Part shown: one piece after another, positions 33,151-41,733 of the stretch
Position numbering within the stretch: the stretch's first letter is position 1
How the letters are laid out: each line of letters opens with the position of its first letter
Origin: Roseomonas aerilata DSM 19363
GTDB taxonomy: Bacteria > Pseudomonadota > Alphaproteobacteria > Acetobacterales > Acetobacteraceae
Length of the DNA stretch: 64,000 bases
Direction of reading: 5' to 3'
NCBI RefSeq assembly: GCF_000711725.1
Contig: NZ_JONP01000002.1
Span: forward strand, 124,001 to 188,000
The notes under the pieces: generated by a model
Seen by the model: only the letters and a program-made list of their open reading frames with translations
What the model was told of the DNA's origin: nothing
Database searches by the model: none
Position numbers and translations under genes: made by a program

Positions 33151-34860
33151 ATGAGCACAGCCTATTCAACCGCGGCGGCGGCGGACCGCCACCGACCGAT
33201 GAGCCGGGAGGAGCGGAAGGTCATCCTCGGCTCCTCGCTCGGAACCGTCTTCGAGTGGTACGACTTCTACCTCTACGGGAGCCTCGCGGGCCTCATCGGC
33301 ACGCATTTCTTCAGCCAGTACCCCGAGGGAACGCGCAACATCTTCGCGCTGCTGACCTTCGCGGCCGGCTTCCTCGTCCGCCCCTTCGGTGCGCTCGTCT
33401 TCGGCCGCATCGGCGACCTCGTCGGGCGCAAGTACACCTTCCTCGTCACCATTCTGATCATGGGCGCCTCGACCTTCATCGTCGGCCTGCTGCCGGGGTC
33501 GGACACCATCGGGATCCTCGCGCCCATCCTGCTCATCGTCCTGCGCTGCCTCCAGGGCCTGGCGCTCGGCGGCGAGTACGGCGGCGCCGCCACCTACGTG
33601 GCCGAGCACGCGCCTAACGGGCGCCGCGGCTTCTACACCTCCTTCATTCAGATCACCGCGACGGCCGGCCTCTTCCTGTCACTGCTCGTGATCCTCGGCG
33701 TCCGCACCTGGACGGGCGAGGCGGATTTCGCGGCCTGGGGCTGGCGCATTCCCTTCCTTCTCTCCGTCGTGCTGCTCGGCATCTCCGTCTGGATCCGCTC
33801 CACGCTGAACGAGAGCCCGGCCTTCCAGAAGATGAAGGAGGAGGGCACGCACTCCAAGGCGCCGCTGTCGGAGGCTTTCGGCCAGTGGAAGAACGCCAAG
33901 TGGGCGATCCTCGCGCTGCTCGGCCTCACCATGGGCCAGGCGGTGGTCTGGTACACCGGGCAGTTCTACGCGCTGTTCTTCCTCGGCTCGATCGCCAAGG
34001 TGGACGGCCCGACGACGAACCTGCTCATCGCCTGGTCTCTGCTGCTGGGATCGGGCTTCTTCGTCTTCTTCGGCTGGCTCTCGGACAAGATCGGCCGCAA
34101 GCCGATCATCCTCGGCGGCTGCCTCCTCGCGGCATTGACCTACTTCCCGCTGTTCAAGCTGCTGACGGCGGAGGCCAACCCGGCGCTGCACCAGGCGCAG
34201 CAGACCATCCCGGTGACGGTGCTGACCGATCCTTCGACCTGCTCCTTCCAGTTCAACCCGGTGGGCACCGCGCGCTTCACCCAGCCCTGCGACATCGCCA
34301 AGGCCGCGCTCGCCCGCGCCTCGGTGAAGTACAGTGTCGAGGCACTGCCGAATAACGGCGCGGCGGCCGGCACCGCGGTCCGCATCAAGGACGGCGCGCC
34401 GATCATCGCGACGGACCCGACCTTCCAGCAGCAGCTCACGGCCGCGCTCACGGCCGCGGGCTACCCGGCGGCGTCCAACCCGACGGTCGTGAAGATGTCG
34501 GGGCCCTTCGACATCTTCCGTGAGCAGCCGGCGGTGCTGATCGGCGTGCTGACGATCCTCGTGATCTACGTCACCATGGTCTACGGCCCGATCGCGGCAG
34601 CGCTGGTGGAGCTCTTCCCCACGCGCATCCGCTACACCTCCATGTCGCTGCCCTATCACATCGGCAACGGCTGGTTCGGCGGGCTGCTGCCGGCGACCTC
34701 GCTGGCCATGGTCGCGCAGACCGGCGACACCTATTACGGGCTCTGGTACCCCATCGTCATCGCGCTCGCGACCGTGGTGATCGGCGCCATCTTCATCCCG
34801 GAGACCAAGGACCGCGACATCTTCGAGGCCGAGGAATCGGGCACCAACGTCCGCGCCTGA
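33151..34860 (+). CDS. MFS metabolite:H+ symporter (MHS family) with a long loop insert
   Basis: 569 residues from MSTAYSTAAAADRH (33151). MHS hallmarks: SSLGTVFEWYDFYLYG in TM1, RPFGALVFGRIGDLVGRKYTF between TM2 and TM3, and RCLQGLALGGEYGGAATYVAEHAP. A segment of about 120 residues (roughly 365-480), with two cysteines (TCSFQF, QPCDIAK), interrupts the second half between membrane spans and is probably periplasmic. Relatives carry dicarboxylates, osmolytes or aromatic acids. A good terminator follows at 34883. Confidence 0.92.
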   Translation: MSTAYSTAAAADRHRPMSREERKVILGSSLGTVFEWYDFYLYGSLAGLIGTHFFSQYPEGTRNIFALLTFAAGFLVRPFGALVFGRIGDLVGRKYTFLVTILIMGASTFIVGLLPGSDTIGILAPILLIVLRCLQGLALGGEYGGAATYVAEHAPNGRRGFYTSFIQITATAGLFLSLLVILGVRTWTGEADFAAWGWRIPFLLSVVLLGISVWIRSTLNESPAFQKMKEEGTHSKAPLSEAFGQWKNAKWAILALLGLTMGQAVVWYTGQFYALFFLGSIAKVDGPTTNLLIAWSLLLGSGFFVFFGWLSDKIGRKPIILGGCLLAALTYFPLFKLLTAEANPALHQAQQTIPVTVLTDPSTCSFQFNPVGTARFTQPCDIAKAALARASVKYSVEALPNNGAAAGTAVRIKDGAPIIATDPTFQQQLTAALTAAGYPAASNPTVVKMSGPFDIFREQPAVLIGVLTILVIYVTMVYGPIAAALVELFPTRIRYTSMSLPYHIGNGWFGGLLPATSLAMVAQTGDTYYGLWYPIVIALATVVIGAIFIPETKDRDIFEAEESGTNVRA

Positions 34861-34882
34861 TCGGCTCCGGACGAACGGAAAA

Positions 34883-34917
34883 GGGCGTCGGGAGGGATCC
34901 CGGCGCCCTTCTTCTTT
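34883..34917 (+). terminator. Rho-independent terminator after the MFS gene
   Basis: GGGCGTCGGGA / TCCCGGCGCCC stem (34883-34893 and 34898-34908, one G-T type mismatch) around a four-base loop, followed by TTCTTCTTT. Confidence 0.75.
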
Positions 34918-35008
34918 GCGCGCTCGCCACGCGGCTCTGGATGGGCCGCGCCCTGTCGGTGCATGATGGGCACGAGAGGCAGAACAACCTGCCCCGAAGG
35001 AAACGAGC

Positions 35009-35827
35009 TTGCCCGACAGCCTCGCCGAGGCGGGCCCTGCCCCGACGCTCCTGCGGGAGGATGCGGCGGGGGTGGCCACCCTCATCCTGAACCGCCCGCG
35101 CGCCCGGAACGGCCTCTCCGTCGCGCTGCTCGACGCCCTGGCGGCGTCGCTGCGCGACATCGCGGCGGACGAGGCCGTGCGCTGCGTCGTCATCGCGGCC
35201 GAGGGGCCGGTCTTCTGCGCCGGGCACGACCTGAAGGAGATCACGGCGCATTTCGCCGATCCCGATGGCGGCCGCGCCTTCTTCGCGGACTCGATGGCGC
35301 GCTGCGCGGGCGTGATGCAGGCCATCCCCGCCCTGCCGCAGCCGGTCATCGCCGCGGTGGAGGGGCTGGCAACGGCTGCGGGCTGCCAGCTCGCCGCCGC
35401 CTGCGACATGATCCTCGCCTCGGAAGCCGCGCGCTTCTGCACGCCGGGCGTCGATATCGGCCTCTTCTGCTCCACCCCCGCAGTGGCCCTCTCGCGCGCC
35501 GTGCCCGGCAAGGCCGCGATGGAGATGCTGCTGACGGGCGAGGCTATCGGCGCCGAGGAGGCGCGGCGCATCGGCCTCGTCAACCGCGTGGTGCCCGCAG
35601 GCGCATCGCGGGCGGAGGCGGCGGCGCTCGCCGCGCGCATCGCCGGCCGCTCGACGCTGGCGGTGCAGCTGGGCAAGCGAACTTTCTACCGTCAGGCCGG
35701 CCTGCCCCTCGCGGAAGCCTACGAGATCGCGGCGGCGGCCATGGTCACGAATCTTCTCGCGGAGGACGCGGCCGAGGGCATCGGCGCCCTTCTCGAGCGC
35801 AGGACCCCGCAATGGAGGCATCGCTGA
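35009..35827 (+). CDS. Enoyl-CoA hydratase/isomerase family protein
   Basis: 272 residues from TTG at 35009 with AAGGA upstream. Crotonase features: VATLILNRPRARNGLSVALLDAL, the oxyanion segment VFCAGHDLKEI (about 70) and EGLATAAGCQLAAACDMILASEAARFCTPGVDIGLFC (about 115-150). The sequence resembles ECHDC3-like members. It overlaps the acyl-CoA ligase start (TGATG), so hydratase and ligase work in one acyl-CoA pathway. The substrate is not evident. Confidence 0.9.
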   Translation: MPDSLAEAGPAPTLLREDAAGVATLILNRPRARNGLSVALLDALAASLRDIAADEAVRCVVIAAEGPVFCAGHDLKEITAHFADPDGGRAFFADSMARCAGVMQAIPALPQPVIAAVEGLATAAGCQLAAACDMILASEAARFCTPGVDIGLFCSTPAVALSRAVPGKAAMEMLLTGEAIGAEEARRIGLVNRVVPAGASRAEAAALAARIAGRSTLAVQLGKRTFYRQAGLPLAEAYEIAAAAMVTNLLAEDAAEGIGALLERRTPQWRHR

Positions 35828-37473
35828 TGGACATGGAACCGACGCCCCTACCGGCCAAGGCGGCCTATGACGCGCTGCCCCAGGGTCCGGCCAACCACCG
35901 CGCCCTGACGCCGCTGCTGTTCGTGGAGCGCGCGGCGGCGGTCTTCCCCGACCGTGTCGCCGTCATCCACGGCGCGCAGCGCATGACCTGGCGCGAGCAC
36001 CGGGACCGTTGCGTGCGGCTCGCCTCCGCCCTCGCTGCGCGCGGCATCGGGCGTGGCGACACGGTGGCGGCGATCCTGCCGAACATCCCCGCCATGATCG
36101 AGTGCCACAACGGCGTGCCGATGACGGGCGCGGTGCTGAACACGATCAACATCCGCCTCGACCCCGATACCATCGCCTATATCCTCGACCACGGGGAGGC
36201 GCGGGCCGTCATCGTGGACCGCGAGTTCGTGCCGGTGCTCTCCCGCGCGCTGGAGATCGCCACGACGAAGCCGCTGGTCATCGAGGTGGACGACCCTGAG
36301 GCGCGCTTCCCGCACAGCATAAGCGACGAGAGCTACGACGCCTTCGTCGCCTCGGGCGACCCCGCCTTCGCCTGGCAGCCGCCGGCCGACGAGTGGGACG
36401 CCATCGCGCTCAACTACACCTCCGGCACCACGGGACGGCCCAAGGGCGTGGTCTATCACCACCGCGGCGCCTATCTCGGGGCCATCGGCGACCTGCTCGC
36501 CTGCGGCATCGGCCCGGCGCCTGTCTATCTCTGGACGCTGCCGATGTTCCACTGCAACGGCTGGTCCTTCCCCTGGGCCATCGCCGCCGTCTCGGGCACG
36601 CATGTCTGCCTGCGCGCCGTGCGGGGCCCGGCGATGTGGGAGAAGATCACGGCGCATGGCGTGACCCATATGTGCGGCGCGCCGATCGTGCTGCAGACGC
36701 TGGTGAACGACTCCGCGCGCGTCGCGGGCACGGGCCTCGTCTTCGCTGTGGCCGGCGCCTCCCCGCCCGAGGCCGTGCTGGCCGCGGCCGACACCGCCGG
36801 CGTCACCGTGCGCCACATCTACGGCCTGACGGAGTGCTACGGCCCCTCCGTCGTCAACGAGTGGCATCCCGAGCACGACGCCCTGCCCGGCCCCGAGCGC
36901 GCGGCGCTGATGGCGCGCCAGGGCGTGCGCTACGTCACGCTCGAGGCCTTCGATGTGCTCGATGCCAACGACCGCCCCGTGCCGGCGGACGGCGTGACGA
37001 TGGGCGAGGTGGTGATGCGCGGGAACACCGTGATGAAGGGCTACCTCAAGGACACGGCCGCGACGGAGAAGGCCTTCGCCGGCGGCTGGTTCCGCACGGG
37101 CGACCTCGGCGTGAAGCACAGGGACGGTTACGTCCAGCTGAAGGACCGCGCGAAGGACATCATCATCTCCGGCGGAGAGAACATCTCCTCCATCGAGGTC
37201 GAGGACGCGCTCTACAAGCACCCCGCCGTCGCGGTCGCCGCCGTCATCTCAGCCCCCGACGAGAAATGGGGCGAGGTGCCCTGGGCCTTCGTGGAGCTGA
37301 AGCCTGACGGCCTGGCAAGTGAGGCCGAGCTGATCGCCCATGCCCGCGGCCTGCTGGCGGGCTTCAAGGTGCCCAAGCGGATTCTCTTCCAGGAGGTGCC
37401 CAAGACCTCCACGGGCAAGCTCCAGAAGGTCCCGTTGCGCAAGGCGGTTCGGGAGGGAACGCTCGCGACCTGA
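35827..37473 (+). CDS. Acyl-CoA synthetase (AMP-forming), DmdB/medium-chain type
   Basis: 548 residues from ATG 35827, chosen because GGAGG lies eight bases upstream; an in-frame ATG at 35812 is the alternative. Adenylation motifs: LNYTSGTTGRPKGVVYHHRG (about 195), IYGLTECYGPSVVNEW (about 335), GWFRTGDLGVKHRDGYVQLKDRAKDIIISGGENISSIEVE and the catalytic Lys in KTSTGKLQK. It resembles 3-methylmercaptopropionate-CoA ligase and related fatty acid ligases. Coupled with the upstream enoyl-CoA hydratase gene. Confidence 0.93.
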   Translation: MDMEPTPLPAKAAYDALPQGPANHRALTPLLFVERAAAVFPDRVAVIHGAQRMTWREHRDRCVRLASALAARGIGRGDTVAAILPNIPAMIECHNGVPMTGAVLNTINIRLDPDTIAYILDHGEARAVIVDREFVPVLSRALEIATTKPLVIEVDDPEARFPHSISDESYDAFVASGDPAFAWQPPADEWDAIALNYTSGTTGRPKGVVYHHRGAYLGAIGDLLACGIGPAPVYLWTLPMFHCNGWSFPWAIAAVSGTHVCLRAVRGPAMWEKITAHGVTHMCGAPIVLQTLVNDSARVAGTGLVFAVAGASPPEAVLAAADTAGVTVRHIYGLTECYGPSVVNEWHPEHDALPGPERAALMARQGVRYVTLEAFDVLDANDRPVPADGVTMGEVVMRGNTVMKGYLKDTAATEKAFAGGWFRTGDLGVKHRDGYVQLKDRAKDIIISGGENISSIEVEDALYKHPAVAVAAVISAPDEKWGEVPWAFVELKPDGLASEAELIAHARGLLAGFKVPKRILFQEVPKTSTGKLQKVPLRKAVREGTLAT

Positions 37474-37513
37474 CCTGCTTGCGGCCCGTGGCGGCGCGCT
37501 GCATGACGGCTAC

Positions 37514-38050
37514 ATGACCGCGCCCGCCATCCGCGACAGCCGCCCCGAAGACGTCACCGCCATCGCCGCTATCTACGCCCACTGGGTTGAGAACGGCCGC
37601 GCCTCCTTCGAGCTCTCCCCGCCCTCGGAGGAGGAGATGGCGGCGCGGCGGGAGGCGATCCTCGCGGGCGGCTACCCCCACCTCGTCGCGACCGACGAGG
37701 CCGGGGCGGTGCTCGGCTACGCCTATGCCTCCGCCTACCGCCCCCGCCCGGCCTACCGCCACACGGTGGAGAACTCGGTCTATGTCGCGCCCGGCGCCAC
37801 CCGGGGCAGCACCGGGCGTGCGCTGCTGGAAGCGCTGATCGCCCGCTGCGAGGCCGCGGATTTCCGCCTGATGGTCGCGGTGATCGGCGATTCCGCCAAT
37901 GCGCCCTCCATCCGCCTGCACGAGGCGCTGGGCTTCCGCCACGCGGGCGTCATCCCCTCCATCGGCTGGAAGCACGAGATGTGGCTCGACACCGTGCTGA
38001 TGACCCGCCCCCTCGGCCCAGGCGACACCACCCCGCCGACCCGCCCGTGA
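37514..38050 (+). CDS. GNAT acetyltransferase, phosphinothricin acetyltransferase-like
   Basis: 178 residues from MTAPAIRDSRPEDVTAIAAIYAHW (37514). It shares the Pat pattern with the gene at 29929: YRHTVENSVYVAPGATRGSTGRALLEALIARCE and MVAVIGDSANAPSIRLHEALGFRHAGV. The acetyl-CoA loop is ATRGSTGRAL. Its stop overlaps the GTG of the next gene (GTGA). Confidence 0.9.
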   Translation: MTAPAIRDSRPEDVTAIAAIYAHWVENGRASFELSPPSEEEMAARREAILAGGYPHLVATDEAGAVLGYAYASAYRPRPAYRHTVENSVYVAPGATRGSTGRALLEALIARCEAADFRLMVAVIGDSANAPSIRLHEALGFRHAGVIPSIGWKHEMWLDTVLMTRPLGPGDTTPPTRP

Positions 38051-38808
38051 CACCCGAGGCGGCCGACCGCGACACGCGGAACTCGGCCCTCACCCTCGCC
38101 CTCACCCTGCCAGGCGACACGGTGCTCTACCTCCTGCTGCCGCTGCACGCCGCCGTCTTCGGCGTGACCCTGCCGGAGGCCGGGCTGCTGCTCGCGGCCA
38201 ACCGCCTCGTGCGCATCGCCGGCTGCGGCTGGGTCGCGCGCTTCTACGCCGATCGCGGCCCGCGCGCCGCCTGCATGCTGGCCGCCGGTGGCGCCGCGCT
38301 GGCCACCACCGGCTACGCGCTGCTCTCCGGCGTCACGGCCCTGCTGGCCGCCCGCCTCCTCTGGGGCCTCGCCTATGCCGCGATGAACATCGCCGTGCAG
38401 GCCCTGCCGACGGCGCTGCCGGACGGCGCGGAGCGGCGCAGCGGCTGGTCCCGCTCCATCGTGGCGGCCGGGCCAATGATCGGGCTGGCAGGCGGCGCGC
38501 TGCTGATGCTGGGAGGCGGCGGTGCGCTGCTCTGGCTCGGCGCCCTGTCCACCGTGCTGCTGCGCGCGGTGGTCCAGCCCCTGCCCGGCCCGATCGTGGC
38601 GGCGGAGAACCCGGGCGGCGCGCGCGTGCCGGCCCTCGCCCGGCAGGCCACCTGGCGGGACATCGGCGCCGGGGCCGGCCCGCTCCTCGCGGGCCTGCTC
38701 TTCCCGGTGCTGCCGGCGCTGGCGATCTATGGCGGGGCCGCCGCCCTGCTGACGGTCGCCAGCCTCGCGGTGAGGCGGCCCCGGTCTCGCGCGTCCGGGC
38801 AGGTTTGA
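38047..38808 (+). CDS. Short MFS-like transporter, possibly internally deleted
   Basis: 253 residues from GTG 38047, overlapping the previous stop. The first part fits MFS spans 1-6 (LPGDTVLYLLLPLHAAVFGVTLPEAGLLLAANRLVRI, then FYADRGPRAACMLAAGGAAL, RLLWGLAYAAMNIAVQAL). After a domain-linker region it jumps to ALARQATWRDIGAGAGPLLAGLLFP, which resembles span 11 of full-length relatives. So about four spans seem to be missing in frame. It may be a degraded gene or a compact transporter. Confidence 0.65.
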   Translation: MTPEAADRDTRNSALTLALTLPGDTVLYLLLPLHAAVFGVTLPEAGLLLAANRLVRIAGCGWVARFYADRGPRAACMLAAGGAALATTGYALLSGVTALLAARLLWGLAYAAMNIAVQALPTALPDGAERRSGWSRSIVAAGPMIGLAGGALLMLGGGGALLWLGALSTVLLRAVVQPLPGPIVAAENPGGARVPALARQATWRDIGAGAGPLLAGLLFPVLPALAIYGGAAALLTVASLAVRRPRSRASGQV

Positions 38809-38861
38809 ACCTGACCGCGGCGCCAGCGTTCCTCCCCTGTACCGAGGGGAACCATCGAAGC

Positions 38862-39923
38862 ATGCCGGACCATGCCATCGCGCCGCCCACCAGCGGTCAC
38901 GCGTCGTCGCACCTGCCCCATGTGATCCTGGACGCCTACAACGCCGAGCTGCGCGACAAGGACGGCTTCATCGGCGACCGCGCCAGCAAGCGCGCCTTCC
39001 GCGCGATCCTCGACGACTGGCGCGAACGCCTGCACAAGCTCGGCGACGAGGACCCACTAGGTGAGACGGAGACGGAGGAGGTCTCCAACCGCCGGCTGGA
39101 GAAGCTCCTGAACGACGAGCGCCCCGAGGCCGCCGCGCTCATCCACGGGGTGATCGAGGAATTTGCTCAGGAACTCGCCAGCGTCACGCGCCGGTTCCTC
39201 CGTCACAAAGGCTGGAAGGACACCCAGCGCATCGTCGTCGGCGGCGGCATGAGCGGCAGCCGCATCGGCAAGCTCTCCATCGGCCGCGCCTCCCTCCTGC
39301 TGAAGGCCGAAGGGACGGGCGTGGAGCTCGTGCCGATCACCCACGAGCCGGACGAGGCCGCGCTGATCGGCGCCGCGCAGCTGGCGCCGAGCTGGATCTT
39401 CTCCGGCCATGACAGCCTGCTTGCCGTGGATATCGGTGGCACGAACATCCGTGCGGGCCTTGTGGACCTGAACCTGAGGAAGGCGCGCGACCTCTCGGCC
39501 GCCAAGGTCGTCGGATTGGAACTCTGGCGCCACCGCGACGACAACCCGACACGCGAGCAGGCGGTGGAGCGGATCGTCGCCATGCTGCGCGGGATGATCG
39601 ATCTGGCCGAGAGCAAGCACCGCTCCCTCGCACCCTTCATCGGCATCGGCTGCCCCGGCATCATCCGCGAGGACGGCTCCATCGACCGCGGCGGCCAGAA
39701 CCTCCCCGGCAACTGGGAGAGCAGCCGCTTCCACCTGCCGAGCGCCATCGCCGAGGCTATCCCGGAGATCGGCGGCCACCCCAGCGTCGTCATCATGCAC
39801 AACGACGCCGTGCTGCAAGGACTGAGCGAGATCCCGAACACGAAGGACGTGGAGCGCTGGGGCGTGCTGACCATCGGCACGGGCCTCGGCAATGCCCGCT
39901 TCACCAACCGCCGCTCAGGCTGA
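38862..39923 (+). CDS. ROK-family protein with apparently swapped halves (circular permutation)
   Basis: 353 residues from MPDHAIAPPTSGH (38862). The ROK phosphate motif LLAVDIGGTNIRAGLVDL lies near residue 190 instead of near the N-terminus. The HND...GTGLG segment (VVIMHNDAVLQGLSE, VLTIGTGLGNARFT) ends the protein. What is normally the C-terminal part, an IVVGGG strand-loop followed about 44 residues later by DEAALIGAAQLA, comes before it (about 122-172). Spacings inside each half match ordinary ROK proteins. Kinase activity is uncertain. It overlaps the convergent DUF1643 gene by nine bases. Confidence 0.75.
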   Translation: MPDHAIAPPTSGHASSHLPHVILDAYNAELRDKDGFIGDRASKRAFRAILDDWRERLHKLGDEDPLGETETEEVSNRRLEKLLNDERPEAAALIHGVIEEFAQELASVTRRFLRHKGWKDTQRIVVGGGMSGSRIGKLSIGRASLLLKAEGTGVELVPITHEPDEAALIGAAQLAPSWIFSGHDSLLAVDIGGTNIRAGLVDLNLRKARDLSAAKVVGLELWRHRDDNPTREQAVERIVAMLRGMIDLAESKHRSLAPFIGIGCPGIIREDGSIDRGGQNLPGNWESSRFHLPSAIAEAIPEIGGHPSVVIMHNDAVLQGLSEIPNTKDVERWGVLTIGTGLGNARFTNRRSG

Positions 39924-40505
39924 GGGCGGCACCCAGGGCTGGGGCAAGGTGTCCCCGGCGATGTAGAGCGGGTGGCCGGGCTGGCCATCCGCCGTGACCT
40001 TCAGCGCCAGCGGCTTCGCGCCCACCCCCTCCAGAAGCGCGGCCAGTTGCAGCGCGCGGCCGCGCAGCCGCTTCGGCGGCAGGCCCCAGGCGACCACCAC
40101 CCGATCCGCCCGCGCCGCCCATTCGGCGATGGCGGCGTCGTTCCCCGGCCCCACGGGGTCCTCGCATTCGAGCAGCATCGTGGGCTTCGTGGCGCGCAGC
40201 GCGAAAGCGTTCAACACGACCATGGCGCCGAAGCCCCATCGGCGCGTGAAGTCGCGCGCGCGGCGCACGGTGGGGTCGTCCACCGTCTCGTCAGCCGTGC
40301 TCGGGTTCATCATGATCCAGGCGCAGACGCCGGGGCTGCCGAAGGGCAACCCATCCCAGCGCCGCTCCAGCACCGTGCGGTAGCGGCCATCCGGCGAGAA
40401 CTCGGCGCGGCTGACCACCTCTTCCCCGATCCGCAGCCGCACCTTGCCGCCGGGATCGTGCCGGTCCTGCGGCCGCGGGGCCGCGGGAAACAGGTCGTCC
40501 GTCAC
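39915..40505 (-). CDS. DUF1643 protein
   Basis: 196 residues. AEFSPDGRYRTVLERRWD, CAWIMMNPSTADETVDDPTVRRARDFTRRWGFGAMVVLNAFALRATKP and VVAWGLPPKRLRGRALQLA are the DUF1643 signature. The function is unknown. Its start overlaps the prfB stop (ATGA), so it is translated from the prfB transcript. Confidence 0.88.
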   Translation of the reverse strand: MTDDLFPAAPRPQDRHDPGGKVRLRIGEEVVSRAEFSPDGRYRTVLERRWDGLPFGSPGVCAWIMMNPSTADETVDDPTVRRARDFTRRWGFGAMVVLNAFALRATKPTMLLECEDPVGPGNDAAIAEWAARADRVVVAWGLPPKRLRGRALQLAALLEGVGAKPLALKVTADGQPGHPLYIAGDTLPQPWVPPSA

Positions 40506-41632
40506 CGCGCGCTGGCGCTGGCCTCGGAGCGCGTCGCGCCGACGCGGCTGGCCAGGGCCGCGGCCATGAAATCGTCGAGGTCGCCGTCGAGCACCGCCGC
40601 CGGGTTGCCCTTCTCCACGCCCGTCCGCAGGTCCTTCACCATCTGGTAGGGCTGCAGCACGTAGGAGCGGATCTGGTGGCCCCAGCCGATATCGGTCTTG
40701 CCCGCCTCGGTCGCGGCGGAGACCGCCTCGCGCTTCTGCAATTCCAACTCGTAGAGACGCGCGCGCAGCATGTTCATCGCGATCACGCGGTTCTTGTGCT
40801 GGCTGCGGTCCTGCGTCGAGGCCGCCACGATCCCCGTCGGGATATGCGTGAAGCGCACGCCGGATTCAGTCTTGTTCACGTGCTGCCCGCCGGCGCCCGA
40901 GGCACGGAAGGTATCGGTGCGCAGGTCCGCCGGGTTGATGTCCACCTCGATCTTGTCGTCGATCACCGGGTAGACATAGACGGAGGCGAAGCTCGTCTGC
41001 CGCTTGTCGTTCCCGCCGAAGGGCGAGATCCGCACGAGGCGGTGCACGCCCATCTCGGTCTTCAACCAGCCATAGGCGCTGGGGCCGCTCACCTGGATCG
41101 TGGCCGACTTGATCCCGGCCTCGTCGCCCTCGCTCTGCTCGGTGATGGACACCTTGTAGCCATGCGCCTCGGCCCAGCGCGTGTACATGCGGAGCATCAT
41201 CTCCGCCCAGTCCTGCGCATCCGTGCCGCCGGCGCCGGCATTCACCTCGACATAGGCGTCGTTGCTGTCCGCCTCGCCCGACAACAGGCTCTCGATCTCG
41301 CGGCGCTTGGCCTCGGCCGCCAGGGCGTGCAGGTCGGCAACGGCGGCATCGGCCATGGCGGCGTCCCCCTCCGCCTCGGCCATCTCGATCAGCTCCAGCG
41401 CGTCGTTGACGTCCCGCTCCATGCGGCGAACGCCGTCGATCTGGTCGGACAGCCGCGTGCGCTCGCGCATCATCTTCTGCGCCGCCGCCGCGTCGTTCCA
41501 GAGGGAGGGGTCCTCCGCCCGCGCGTTCAGCTCCTGCAGGCGGACGAGGGCGGCATCCCAGTTCAGGTGGCGGCGCAGCAGCGCCACGCTATCGGCGATC
41601 TGGGCCTTCAGGCCCTCGGCATCGGCGCGCAT
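40502..41632 (-). CDS. prfB: Peptide chain release factor 2
   Basis: 376 residues. The stop-codon recognition tripeptide SPF (RISPFGGNDKRQ, near 205) marks RF2, and the catalytic GGQ is in ASGAGGQHVNKTES (near 250). It releases peptides at UGA and UAA. The gene is one continuous frame; the programmed +1 frameshift of the E. coli gene is absent, as in many alphaproteobacteria. Followed by DUF1643 with ATGA overlap; the PBP1A gene lies just upstream on the same strand. Confidence 0.96.
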   Translation of the reverse strand: MRADAEGLKAQIADSVALLRRHLNWDAALVRLQELNARAEDPSLWNDAAAAQKMMRERTRLSDQIDGVRRMERDVNDALELIEMAEAEGDAAMADAAVADLHALAAEAKRREIESLLSGEADSNDAYVEVNAGAGGTDAQDWAEMMLRMYTRWAEAHGYKVSITEQSEGDEAGIKSATIQVSGPSAYGWLKTEMGVHRLVRISPFGGNDKRQTSFASVYVYPVIDDKIEVDINPADLRTDTFRASGAGGQHVNKTESGVRFTHIPTGIVAASTQDRSQHKNRVIAMNMLRARLYELELQKREAVSAATEAGKTDIGWGHQIRSYVLQPYQMVKDLRTGVEKGNPAAVLDGDLDDFMAAALASRVGATRSEASASAR

Positions 41633-41733
41633 GGTTCAACGGGTCCAGTCGTGAGATCCGGTCGAATCGGGTGGCGCCGATCCGATCTCCTTGTATTGCG
41701 GGTGCTTCCCCAAATGGGGCGCCCGGGCCGGCC

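Noticed and set aside
41500-41632. Programmed frameshift in prfB
   Set aside because: The gene is one uninterrupted frame with no internal UGA near codon 25.
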